Shown piece after piece: positions 1 to 7,551 of a stretch of 36,119 bases of DNA. The DNA is from an uncultured Lewinella sp. GTDB taxonomy: Bacteria > Bacteroidota > Bacteroidia > Chitinophagales > Saprospiraceae. The stretch covers positions 1 to 36,119 of the forward strand of contig CAJXPD010000089.1 in NCBI GenBank assembly GCA_913057785.1. Direction: 5' to 3'. Position numbers and translations under genes: made by a program. The notes beneath the pieces were generated by a model. The model was not told where the DNA came from, ran no database searches, and saw nothing but the letters and a program-made list of their open reading frames with translations. Numbering within the stretch: the first letter of the stretch is position 1; each line of letters opens with the position of its first letter.

Positions 1-859
1 CAAATGGGCCAAAACCTTCGTTACTAAAGCCAACAACTGCCACATCTTCCGGCACCCTTCTTTCTCTTTCTGCTAATTCCCGCATAGCTCCTAACGCAGC
101 GTGGTCACTTGCTGCAAATACAGCATCAATTTCTGGATAGCGATCGATCACCTCCTTAATGCATCTAATTCCATCTTGCTGACTCAAGCCACTTTCCAAA
201 ATCCATTCTGGACGAACCTGTATTCCATGTTTCTTTAATACATCCTGGTAGCCTTCCGATCTTAGGCGATAGGGAAGAATGTCCCTTGGTCCTGCCAAAT
301 GCAAAATATTTCGGCAACCTTCCTCAATCAGATGCTGGGTAGCGCTGACCGCTCCTTGGTAATCATCAATCACCACCGTACTAATATCTGCACGATTTGG
401 AGTCCGATCAAATAGCACTAGAGGCACACCCTTTTCGATAATCTTGTTAAGGTGTTCATAGTTTTTAGTATCGTAAGCAAGAGAGCAAATAAGGCCATCA
501 ACCTGTGTATTCAGCAGCGCGTCCACGTTTCGCACCTCCTTCTCCGACAAGTCGTCAGATTGAGTAATGATCGCATTGTAGCCTTCCTGGTTAATGACCG
601 TTTCTATGCCTTTGACGACACTCGCAAAAAAATTGATATCAATAGCAGGGACTATTATTCCGATCAAATAACTCTTGCCCTTCCGCAAAGCGGCTGCCAG
701 ATGGTTGGGCTCATATCGCAGCTCAGCAGCCTTCTGCTCAACTGCCTCTATTGTCTTTTTGCTGATGCGTGGATGATGGTTGAGGGCCTTTGAGACAGCC
801 GAAGGAGATAAATTCAGAGCTTTGGCGATATCACTGATTGTCGTTTTTTTATTCTTCAA
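1..859 (-). CDS. LacI-family transcriptional repressor, 3' end beyond window
   Basis: Reading the minus strand from 859 gives an open frame to the left edge (286 codons, no stop). The N-terminus has a LacI-type helix-turn-helix (TISDIAKALNLSPSAVSKAL, about residues 6-25) followed by the hinge (YEPNHLAAALRKGKS). A periplasmic-binding-protein-like sensor domain follows (YLIGIIVPAIDINFFASVV, then VDGLICSLAYD and later VPEDVAVVGFSNEGFGPF). The family represses sugar-catabolic genes and is released by a sugar ligand. The start is inferred to be TTG at 859-857: the next in-frame codons upstream include a stop (868-866), and no ATG lies close inside. The gene is divergent from the dehydrogenase at 945 across about 85 bp containing a palindromic operator. 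The C-terminal roughly 50 residues lie outside the window. The ligand cannot be read from the sequence. Confidence 0.9.
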   Translation of the reverse strand, partial: MKNKKTTISDIAKALNLSPSAVSKALNHHPRISKKTIEAVEQKAAELRYEPNHLAAALRKGKSYLIGIIVPAIDINFFASVVKGIETVINQEGYNAIITQSDDLSEKEVRNVDALLNTQVDGLICSLAYDTKNYEHLNKIIEKGVPLVLFDRTPNRADISTVVIDDYQGAVSATQHLIEEGCRNILHLAGPRDILPYRLRSEGYQDVLKKHGIQVRPEWILESGLSQQDGIRCIKEVIDRYPEIDAVFAASDHAALGAMRELAERERRVPEDVAVVGFSNEGFGPF

Positions 860-880
860 ATTAGGCTATCTTTGGCTATC

Positions 881-898
881 TGTTCAATCGATTGAACA
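881..898. promoter_or_regulatory. Perfect 18-bp palindrome, probable LacI-family operator
   Basis: TGTTCAATCGATTGAACA is identical to its own reverse complement. It lies in the 85-bp divergent intergenic region, 22 bp from the TTG of the LacI gene and 47 bp from the ATG of the dehydrogenase. A central CG flanked by symmetric arms is the standard architecture of LacI-family operators. The position suggests autoregulation plus control of the dehydrogenase. The binding protein is inferred from adjacency only. Confidence 0.75.
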
Positions 899-944
899 AA
901 AATATCTTCTTTACTCTTATTATCAAATTTTTGAAGCATTTTCG

Positions 945-1967
945 ATGAAATATATTGTCTGCGAGGAACCTGGACAGTTTCTTATTAAAGAAAAGCAAGA
1001 GCCTTCTTTGGAAAGGGATCAAGTATTGATTCAGATGAAACGAATTGGTATTTGCGGCACCGACTTGCATGCCTATCAGGGCAATCAACCCTTTTTTCAA
1101 TATCCGAGAATACTTGGGCATGAACTAGCCGGTGAGGTGGCACAGGTAGGAGCGGGGGTGACTGATTTCAAGCTTGGGGACCGTGTAGGAATTATGCCCT
1201 ATGTTAGTTGTGGTGTTTGTATTGCTTGCCGGAGAGGGAAACCCAATTGCTGTACCTCTATTCAAGTGTTGGGTGTTCATAGTGATGGTGGTATGCAAGA
1301 GAGAATTGTCTTGTCTCAAAATCTTCTTTTGCCAGCTAATCATTTGGAGTGGGAAGAGATTGCAGTTTTGGAACCATTAGCGATTAGTGCACATGCGATC
1401 CGCCGTTCTCAAGTTACTTCTGCCGATACGGTAGTGGTGATGGGTTGTGGCCCTATCGGAATCGGAGTAATGGCCTTTGCCCAGTTAGAGGGAGCACGTG
1501 TGATAGCTCTAGATGTTCAGGATAGCCGATTAGAGTTCGTAAAGGAAGAGCTTGGCATAAAAGACACTGTCAATGTTTTGAAAGGGGACCCACAGGCCAG
1601 AATTGAAGAACTTACAGATGGAGATATGGCACAAATAGTCTATGATGCTACAGGCAATAAAAGAGCTCTTGAAAGCGGGATTAATTATATGTCGCATGGT
1701 GGAAAATTTGTACTGGTTGGATTATTTAAGGGGAAGCTTACTTATCACCATCCATCGATCCATGCTAAAGAGACTAGTCTGCTTTGTAGCAGGAATGCCA
1801 CGAGACAAGATTTTGATTATGTCATGGATAAACTGAATCAAAAGGCTTTTCCGGTAAACTCTTTTGTTACCCATACTGTTCCTTTTCTAGACATGCCCCA
1901 ACACTTTGAAGACTGGTTGAAACCAGAAACTGGCGTGATCAAAGCAATGTTGGAAATATCCAGCTAG
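945..1967 (+). CDS. Zinc-dependent MDR-family sugar/alcohol dehydrogenase
   Basis: This is a 340-residue medium-chain dehydrogenase of usual family length. The N-terminal GroES-like catalytic domain carries the catalytic-zinc cysteine (GICGTDLHAYQG) and the GHELAGEV motif with its His-Glu. The structural-zinc cysteine cluster is CGVCIACRRGKPNCC (C-x2-C-x2-C-x7-C). A Rossmann nucleotide-binding segment follows (VVVMGCGPIGIGV). The family oxidises secondary alcohols of sugars or sugar acids with NAD(P). Resemblance is to L-galactonate/L-idonate-type dehydrogenases, but the substrate is not certain. The frame stays open upstream to 780, but that part would overlap the divergent LacI gene and the operator, so ATG 945 (MKYIVCEEPG) is chosen. 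It is probably controlled by the divergent LacI repressor. No operon partner follows on the same strand before the ArsR gene. Confidence 0.88.
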   Translation: MKYIVCEEPGQFLIKEKQEPSLERDQVLIQMKRIGICGTDLHAYQGNQPFFQYPRILGHELAGEVAQVGAGVTDFKLGDRVGIMPYVSCGVCIACRRGKPNCCTSIQVLGVHSDGGMQERIVLSQNLLLPANHLEWEEIAVLEPLAISAHAIRRSQVTSADTVVVMGCGPIGIGVMAFAQLEGARVIALDVQDSRLEFVKEELGIKDTVNVLKGDPQARIEELTDGDMAQIVYDATGNKRALESGINYMSHGGKFVLVGLFKGKLTYHHPSIHAKETSLLCSRNATRQDFDYVMDKLNQKAFPVNSFVTHTVPFLDMPQHFEDWLKPETGVIKAMLEISS

Positions 1968-2015
1968 CAGAGATGCTCCTTTGTTATTGTGAAAATATGT
2001 TCATACCTTTAACAC

Positions 2016-2330
2016 ATGGATTCAAATAATGTAATTCAAGGGGAATTAGTAGAGAAGTTAGAGCGAATTGCCTACATATTGAAAACCGTAGCGCACCCGA
2101 CTCGTTTAGCCATCATTCACTTGCTTGAGCAGTATCCGAAGCTCTCTGTAAAGGAGATCTGTGAGCGAACGGGAAGTGAACAATCTCTAACTTCGCACCA
2201 TCTACAAAATATGAGGTTGAAGGGGATACTCAGTGTCAAGCGGGAAGGTAGAAGCATGATGTACTCTCTAAAAGAGAGGGATGTTTCTTTGATCATTGAG
2301 TGCTTGGAAAACTGTCAATGTAACATGTAA
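2016..2330 (+). CDS. ArsR-type winged-helix transcriptional regulator
   Basis: This 104-residue protein has the ArsR/SmtB signature: VAHPTRLAIIHLLEQ (helices 1-2), LSVKEICERTGSEQSLTSHH (helix-turn-helix, about residues 43-62), LQNMRLKGILSVKREGR and the beta wing. ArsR regulators are dimeric repressors that respond to metals or reactive sulfur. Cysteines are at 49 in the HTH and at 96, 100 and 102 in the last helix (ECLENCQC), so a thiol-based or metal switch is possible. They do not obviously coincide with the Cys pairs of the SqrR/BigR persulfide sensors. A Bacteroidota-like promoter can be drawn at TTG 1981-1983 and TACCTTTA 2004-2011. It would place the transcript start almost at the ATG, so either the leader is very short or the promoter call is wrong. 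A strong hairpin follows at 2411. Confidence 0.87.
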   Translation: MDSNNVIQGELVEKLERIAYILKTVAHPTRLAIIHLLEQYPKLSVKEICERTGSEQSLTSHHLQNMRLKGILSVKREGRSMMYSLKERDVSLIIECLENCQCNM

Positions 2331-2410
2331 GAGAAGTCAGCGATAGGTTATGCCTTCGCTATTGTTTAATTCTCTAATGATATAGCAGTCATACCTTAAG
2401 TATGATGCAC

Positions 2411-2455
2411 AAATAGCTGAAATAGGCGGAAGCGATCTATTTCAGCTATTTTTAT
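2411..2455 (+). terminator. Rho-independent terminator or attenuator hairpin
   Basis: A perfect 15-bp stem (2411-2425 with 2437-2451) has an 11-nt loop and runs into a short T-run (tattttta). It lies 80 bp after the ArsR stop and only about 25 bp before the small gene at 2481. It most simply ends the ArsR transcript. If the downstream operon starts upstream of it, it would act as an attenuator. Confidence 0.75.
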
Positions 2456-2480
2456 CTACAAGCCTAAATTCATCTAAATT

Positions 2481-2651
2481 ATGGATCTCGAAATAGAAAA
2501 AGAGAAATTCGACGCAATCGCAAAAGCTATCCACAGCGCAACAAGTCCGGTTGGAATCGATGCCAAGAAGACGCATGTAATTATACTGGAAAAACTCTTA
2601 CAGATTGAACAAAGATTGGCCTCGATTGAAGAAAAACTAGCTGAGAAATGA
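2481..2651 (+). CDS. Small helical protein coupled to the Crp/Fnr gene
   Basis: This is a 56-residue acidic/basic helical protein beginning MDLEIEKEKFDAIAKAIHS. It has a central SPVGIDAKKTHVIIL segment and a C-terminal heptad-like LLQIEQRLASIEEKLAEK that could form a short coiled coil. Its stop overlaps the start of the downstream regulator (ATGA, 2648-2651), which argues for real translation and translational coupling. The low frequency of rare features and the clean composition fit a coding gene. I do not recognise a characterised family, though the same type of small protein seems familiar from Bacteroidota genomes. Its position suggests it partners with or modulates the Crp/Fnr protein (inference). 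It has no signal peptide, membrane segment or cysteine. Confidence 0.7.
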   Translation: MDLEIEKEKFDAIAKAIHSATSPVGIDAKKTHVIILEKLLQIEQRLASIEEKLAEK

Positions 2652-3298
2652 ATGCAACTGAATTGGATATTTCACGCCTATTGCAACGCCATTTTCCCGA
2701 ATTATCTGAGAAAGCATTGCACGAAGAAATGGTGTCGGTTGGGAAACTGTACCATTTCAAAGCTGGACAGGTAATACAAGATTATGGAGGATACATAAAA
2801 CTTGTCCCACTGCTAATAGAGGGCAGCATCAAGGTGTTGAGAGAAGATGAGGAAGGAAACGAGTTATTGTTGTATTTCTTGGAAGTGGGTCAGACCTGCT
2901 CTATGTCCTTCTCATGTTGCATGATGAATAAACAAAGTGATATCCGTACAATTGCAGAAGAGGACGTAAGCATGATTGGAATCCCCATCCAATATGTAGA
3001 TGAATGGATGCGTAAGTATCAAAGCTGGAAAAACTTTGTGATGCGATCTTACGATCTAAGAATGCGGGATTTGATCAAAACCATCGACAGCATTGCTTTC
3101 AAGAAGATGGATCAGAGACTCTTGGAGTACTTAAAACAGAAAGTCCAAGTCAATACCAATCCCATATTATCAACCACTCATCAGGCTATTGCCTACGACC
3201 TGAATGCCTCAAGAGAAGCTATTTCACGCCTTCTAAAACAACTCGAGAAACAAGGGAAAGTGAGATTGGGCAGAAACAAGATTGAATTGGTATCCTAA
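2648..3298 (+). CDS. Crp/Fnr-family transcriptional regulator
   Basis: This 216-residue protein has an N-terminal cyclic-nucleotide-binding-like beta barrel (about residues 20-125, with LLIEGSIKVLREDEEGNELLLYFLEVGQTC). A dimerisation helix and a C-terminal winged helix follow (about 150-212, TTHQAIAYDLNASREAISRL). The Fnr iron-sulfur cysteines are absent from the N-terminus. A distinctive SMSFSCCMM stretch with adjacent cysteines sits in the barrel after the region where cAMP would bind, so this is probably not a cAMP receptor. Bacteroidota members of this type often sit beside sulfur-metabolism genes (established impression, not checked here). It overlaps the preceding 56-residue gene by 4 nt. 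It is the natural candidate to bind the TGTGA-N6-TCACA boxes at 14680 and 30550. Confidence 0.9.
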   Translation: MNATELDISRLLQRHFPELSEKALHEEMVSVGKLYHFKAGQVIQDYGGYIKLVPLLIEGSIKVLREDEEGNELLLYFLEVGQTCSMSFSCCMMNKQSDIRTIAEEDVSMIGIPIQYVDEWMRKYQSWKNFVMRSYDLRMRDLIKTIDSIAFKKMDQRLLEYLKQKVQVNTNPILSTTHQAIAYDLNASREAISRLLKQLEKQGKVRLGRNKIELVS

Positions 3299-3472
3299 AA
3301 TAAGCAGCAGAAACTGTCACCATTTTTCCTGAACCATTGTTAGATTTTACTAATCCTGCTAATTCTACTACTGGCTTTAAATAACTGGTCAAAAACTTTT
3401 AAGTTTGACGCCCTAAACAAAATGACTCTTTTGGGAGTTGTGCTTACATAATCGTTGACCAAATTTGCTAGT

Positions 3473-6022
3473 ATGAAAAAAGCTTTCCAGCCAGCTAGGC
3501 TATCTCAAGCCTTGCTATATTTATTCTTATTGTTTTTGATTCCTGTCTTGGGTGTAGCCCAGCCTCAGGGTCCCAGAGGCCTCAAAGGAGGCAAGGACGG
3601 AGATGAAAAGAAGAAAGAGAAACCTAAGACCTTCCAAGATATTATCACAAAGGATGCCGAGACCATGGAAGGCATGCTTCACGTCCATAAGGTAGGTGAT
3701 AAAAGATACTTTGAGATTCCTGAATCACTCTTCGGCCGAGATATCATGGCCATCACCCGTATGTCGAAAACACCTACCGGGGCTGGCTACGGTGGAGAAC
3801 AAGCCAATCGCCAGGTATTCAGGTTTGAAAAAGGGCCTAAGAAAAACGTCTTTATTCGAATTGTTAGCTATATCAACGTAGCAGACAGTTTAGAGCCTAT
3901 TTATCAAGCAGTTCAGAATTCCAATGTAAATCCTATTGCTGCTTCATTCGATATCAAAGCGACACGTAAGGATACCTCTGTTCTAATTGAAGTTGGACCA
4001 TTCTTTGACAAGCCAAATCAGGCTTTTGATATCTCCACTCGAACAAAGAGTCGCTATAAAATGAAGGCGATTCAAAAAGATCGCTCTTATATAGAAAGTA
4101 TCAAAGCTTTCCCAATCAATGTAGAAGTTCGCAGTGTTAAAACTTACTCTGTTACGCCTCCGACCCCTCCTCGCCCTGGAGCCACAGGTCGTTCTAGAAC
4201 GGTAGACTTGGCGGCAGGTGTAGCATCAGGCGCTGTAACCTTTGAGTTGAATACTTCTATGATCTTATTGCCAGAGACCCCTATGCGCAGAAGATTTTTC
4301 GACCCTCGTGTCGGTATCTTCTCCAATCGCTACACCTTGTTTGACGGGGAGGATCAAAGAGCGGTAACAGAGACTTTCGCGGTACGCTGGCGTCTAGAAG
4401 CTAAAAATGATGCCGATGCCCGTCGTCAGCAAAATGGAGAGCTAATCGAGCCTGCTAAGCCGATTGTCTTTTATATTGATCCTGCCACACCGATGAAATG
4501 GAGACCTTACCTAAAGCAAGGGGTCGAAGATTGGCAGGTAGCTTTTGAACAAGCAGGTTGGAAAAATGCGATCCAGGCTAAGGATTGGCCGGAGAATGAT
4601 CCCAATATGAGTTTGGAGGATGCCAGGTTTTCTGTCATTCGATACTTCGCTTCCAATATTCAAAATGCTTACGGTCCCAATGTACACGATCCACGCTCCG
4701 GGGAGATCTTGGAGAGTCACATCGGATGGTATCATAACGTAATGATGCTCTTGAAGCGATGGTATACCATTCAGGCGGCACCTAATGACCCCAAAGCTCG
4801 CCCGAACGTCTATGATGACGAGTTGATGGGACAGTTAATTCGGTTTGTCGCTGCTCACGAAGTAGGACATACCATTGGCCTTCGACACAATTTTGGATCG
4901 AGTAATGCTACTCCCGTGGAAAAGCTTCGTGATCCTGACTTCATGGCCAAACACGGACACACATCTTCTATTATGGATTACGCTCGTTTCAACTATGTAG
5001 CACAGCCAGAAGATGGGGTGAAGAGTCTTTTCCCTAGAGTAGGAGATTACGATAAATGGGCAATCGAATGGAATTACAAGCCGATCTATAATTCAAAAGA
5101 TGAATACGAAGACCGCAAAATCCTTAACAAATGGTATAAAGAAAAAGCGGCTGGTAATAATAGGCTTTGGTTCATTACGGAAACCAGTTCCTATGATCCA
5201 CGAGCACAGTCTGAGGACATAGGTGACAATTCCATGAAAGCATCTGAATATGGTATAAAGAATTTGCAGCGAATCATTCCTAACATCCTAGACTGGACCG
5301 AGGAGGAAGCTAAGACCTTCGATATGGCCAGAGAGACTTATGATGGAGTAGTTGGACAATACCGCCGTTATATTGGTCATGTTACCAAATGGGTAGGAGG
5401 GGTGTTTGAAACGCCGAAAACGTATGACCAAGAGCAGGTGGTTTATGAACCTGCTCCGAAAGACATGCAAAAGAGTGCGATCAACTTCTTGAATCGTCAC
5501 CTTTTCAGTACGCCTACCTGGATGTTAGATCCAAATATCTTGAATAAGCTTCGCCCTGACCAAGGGGTTGCTGCAGTAGCTAGACTGCAAGAATCTACCT
5601 TGAATAGCTTGATGTCCGTCTCAAGGCTGCAACGCATTATAGAAACGGAATCTCGCGGAGGTGATGTTTACAGTATGGAAGAGATGTACGACGACTTGTA
5701 TAAAGGCATCTGGAGTGAATTGAATCGTACGGGTCCGATTACTACTCATCGTCGTAATCTACAGAAAATGTATGTGGAGAAGATGATTAGCATGCTAGAG
5801 CCCAAAGCAGGCAGTAGTTTCAGATTCTCGTTTGGCGGTGCTGGGATCACAGGACCATCAATGAATCCTAAGTATACTGACATTGTTTCTATGTCACATG
5901 GCACCTTGTTGCGTTTGCATGGAGACTTGAAGAAGGCCTCCAAAAAATATGGCAATAACATCAGTGGTTATCATGTGAAAGATTGCATCCGTAGAATTGA
6001 GGATGCTTTAGATATGGATTAA
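3473..6022 (+). CDS. Secreted zinc-dependent metalloprotease (DUF5117/DUF4953 type)
   Basis: This 849-residue protein has an N-terminal signal peptide (hydrophobic LLYLFLLFLIPVLGVAQ ending near residue 30). A glycine/lysine-rich stretch follows, then the DUF5117/5118-like region (FRFEKGPKKNVFIRI; later PFFDKPNQAFDISTRTKS). The catalytic zinc motif AAHEVGHTIGLRH has its first His at about residue 462, in the DUF4953-like metzincin-type domain. The extended HExxHxxGxxH form and the downstream SIMDYARFNYVAQPED (Met-turn-like) are metzincin hallmarks. It is a large exported peptidase of the size usual for this Bacteroidota family. Its natural substrate is unknown. An in-frame TTG lies 18 nt upstream at 3455, but ATG 3473 directly precedes a typical Lys-Lys signal sequence and is preferred. 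It is monocistronic, with a bidirectional terminator after it. Confidence 0.9.
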   Translation: MKKAFQPARLSQALLYLFLLFLIPVLGVAQPQGPRGLKGGKDGDEKKKEKPKTFQDIITKDAETMEGMLHVHKVGDKRYFEIPESLFGRDIMAITRMSKTPTGAGYGGEQANRQVFRFEKGPKKNVFIRIVSYINVADSLEPIYQAVQNSNVNPIAASFDIKATRKDTSVLIEVGPFFDKPNQAFDISTRTKSRYKMKAIQKDRSYIESIKAFPINVEVRSVKTYSVTPPTPPRPGATGRSRTVDLAAGVASGAVTFELNTSMILLPETPMRRRFFDPRVGIFSNRYTLFDGEDQRAVTETFAVRWRLEAKNDADARRQQNGELIEPAKPIVFYIDPATPMKWRPYLKQGVEDWQVAFEQAGWKNAIQAKDWPENDPNMSLEDARFSVIRYFASNIQNAYGPNVHDPRSGEILESHIGWYHNVMMLLKRWYTIQAAPNDPKARPNVYDDELMGQLIRFVAAHEVGHTIGLRHNFGSSNATPVEKLRDPDFMAKHGHTSSIMDYARFNYVAQPEDGVKSLFPRVGDYDKWAIEWNYKPIYNSKDEYEDRKILNKWYKEKAAGNNRLWFITETSSYDPRAQSEDIGDNSMKASEYGIKNLQRIIPNILDWTEEEAKTFDMARETYDGVVGQYRRYIGHVTKWVGGVFETPKTYDQEQVVYEPAPKDMQKSAINFLNRHLFSTPTWMLDPNILNKLRPDQGVAAVARLQESTLNSLMSVSRLQRIIETESRGGDVYSMEEMYDDLYKGIWSELNRTGPITTHRRNLQKMYVEKMISMLEPKAGSSFRFSFGGAGITGPSMNPKYTDIVSMSHGTLLRLHGDLKKASKKYGNNISGYHVKDCIRRIEDALDMD

Positions 6023-6046
6023 TAGAAGCTTGTATCCTACTCAAAG

Positions 6047-6088
6047 TCCCGCTCCGACTTGCTTAACACAGTAGGAGCGGGATTATTA
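6047..6088. terminator. Bidirectional terminator between convergent genes
   Basis: Arms TCCCGCTCC (6047-6055) and GGAGCGGGA (6074-6082) form a 9-bp GC-rich stem with an 18-nt loop. An AT-rich tail follows (ttattattt). It lies between the metalloprotease gene and the convergent DUF1501 gene. Confidence 0.7.
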
Positions 6089-6114
6089 TTTGGAGGCTTT
6101 CTCCATTGATTAAC

Positions 6115-7551
6115 TTAAGCAATTAGCTCCTTGATTACTTTCCCACCAAATTGCGATAGTTGTTTATAGCGACCGCCATGTAGATAGGTCAACTTGTTGT
6201 CATCCAAACCCAGTAGGTGTAAGAGAGTGACATGTAAATCACTGATCGGATGTACGATTTCCACGGCTTCTTGTCCCAGTTCGTCCGTTGCGCCGATGGT
6301 GTGCCCGGCTTTAACCCCACCTCCCGCAAGCCAGATCGCCATGGCATCAGGATTGTGATCCCGGCCGTAGGCAATGCCTCCCTCACGAATGCCGTTATCT
6401 GCCGTTCGACCAAACTCTCCCGAACAGACAATTAGCGTTTCTTCTAGTAGTCCTCTGCGTTTCAGATCTGTAATCAGCCCAGCAATCGGTTTGTCAATAC
6501 TTCTTATTAAATTTCCATGTGCCCTTTCCAAAAAGTCATGGGAATCCCATCCGGATGAATACAGCTGCACAAAGCGCACGCCTTTTTCTACCAGTCTTCT
6601 AGCCAATAGGCATTTTCTGCCAAAATCATGCGTGGCAGGCTCGTCTAGCCCATATAAGGCTTTAGTTTTCTCCGTCTCCTTATCCAAAGCTATGATATCT
6701 GGTACTTCCATCTGCATGCGGAATGCCAATTCATAATTGGACATCCGAGCTTCCAATTCGTCATTTCCCGGATACTTCTGCTTATGGTTTTTATTGAAGG
6801 CTTGAATCAGATCAATTTTTTTTCGCTGGTGATAGCGACTTACCCCTGGAGGAGGTTCTATGTTGAGTATTGGTGTACCGGTGGCACGGAAGGTAGTGCC
6901 TTGGAATCGAGCCGGTAAGAACCCATTGGACCAATTAGCGGATCCTCCTTGTGGAAAAGCTAATTCCGGGAGGACCACAAATGCTGGCAGGTTATCATTT
7001 AAGGAGCCAAGGCCATAGGCCGTCCAGGCGCCGAAAGCTGGGTCCCCACCGAATTGATTGCCCGTATTTAACTGATACATGGCGGTGGGGTGATTTACAG
7101 ACTTGGCTTGCCCTCCCCGATAGAAGCAGATTTCATCTGCTACTTTGGTCAGGTGGACAAAAGGACTACTCATATCAGCTCCAGATTCTCCCACTTTTCT
7201 GCTCCGGAATGGGCTCTGTACGATATATCGATTACCGGAAGACATGGCGGAGAATTGTTCCCCTTTGCGTTCAAATTTGCTTAGATGATATTTGGCCAAT
7301 TCTGGTTTTGGGTCGAAAGTGTCGATGTGACTAGGCCCACCTTCTAAGGTGATAAAAATGACCGATTTGGCCTTAGGCATGAACATCGGAGGTTTTGATT
7401 CCAGCGGATTTCTTCCTGAAACTCTAGGCTTTACCTTGGATTCACACCCTAGCAGACTACTAAAGGCAATGGCACCGATACCTGCGCCTAAGCCATACAT
7501 AAATTGTCTGCGTTTCCAATGTTGCTGTTTAGAAGACATAGAGAAATTCAT
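6115..7551 (-). CDS. DUF1501 (sulfatase-like) exported protein
   Basis: This 478-residue protein has a twin-arginine-like signal (KRRQFMYGLGAGIGAIAF) ending in a lipobox-like SLLGC, so it is probably exported by Tat and lipidated. The body matches DUF1501 of the alkaline-phosphatase superfamily: VIFITLEGGPSHIDTFDPKP near the start, QLYSSGWDSHDFLERAHGN in the middle, CSGEFGRTADNG and the terminal HPISDLHVTLLHLLGLD. Many residues correspond to the metal-binding Asp/His of sulfatase-fold hydrolases. The biochemical role of DUF1501 is not established. It starts 23 nt inside the end of the upstream PSD1-type gene (ATG 7551), or 11 nt inside if ATG 7539 is used, so the two are co-translated. This gene pair is typical of Planctomycetota and of Bacteroidota polysaccharide degraders. 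Confidence 0.9.
   Translation of the reverse strand: MNFSMSSKQQHWKRRQFMYGLGAGIGAIAFSSLLGCESKVKPRVSGRNPLESKPPMFMPKAKSVIFITLEGGPSHIDTFDPKPELAKYHLSKFERKGEQFSAMSSGNRYIVQSPFRSRKVGESGADMSSPFVHLTKVADEICFYRGGQAKSVNHPTAMYQLNTGNQFGGDPAFGAWTAYGLGSLNDNLPAFVVLPELAFPQGGSANWSNGFLPARFQGTTFRATGTPILNIEPPPGVSRYHQRKKIDLIQAFNKNHKQKYPGNDELEARMSNYELAFRMQMEVPDIIALDKETEKTKALYGLDEPATHDFGRKCLLARRLVEKGVRFVQLYSSGWDSHDFLERAHGNLIRSIDKPIAGLITDLKRRGLLEETLIVCSGEFGRTADNGIREGGIAYGRDHNPDAMAIWLAGGGVKAGHTIGATDELGQEAVEIVHPISDLHVTLLHLLGLDDNKLTYLHGGRYKQLSQFGGKVIKELIA

Noticed and set aside
452..793. 113-residue open frame on the plus strand
   Set aside because: It lies antisense to the LacI-family gene, whose minus-strand translation is clearly conserved.
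780..944. N-terminal extension of the dehydrogenase frame
   Set aside because: It overlaps the divergent LacI gene and its operator. The family start fits ATG 945.
6374..6736. 120-residue plus-strand open frame
   Set aside because: It is antisense to the DUF1501 gene and has no recognisable protein features.
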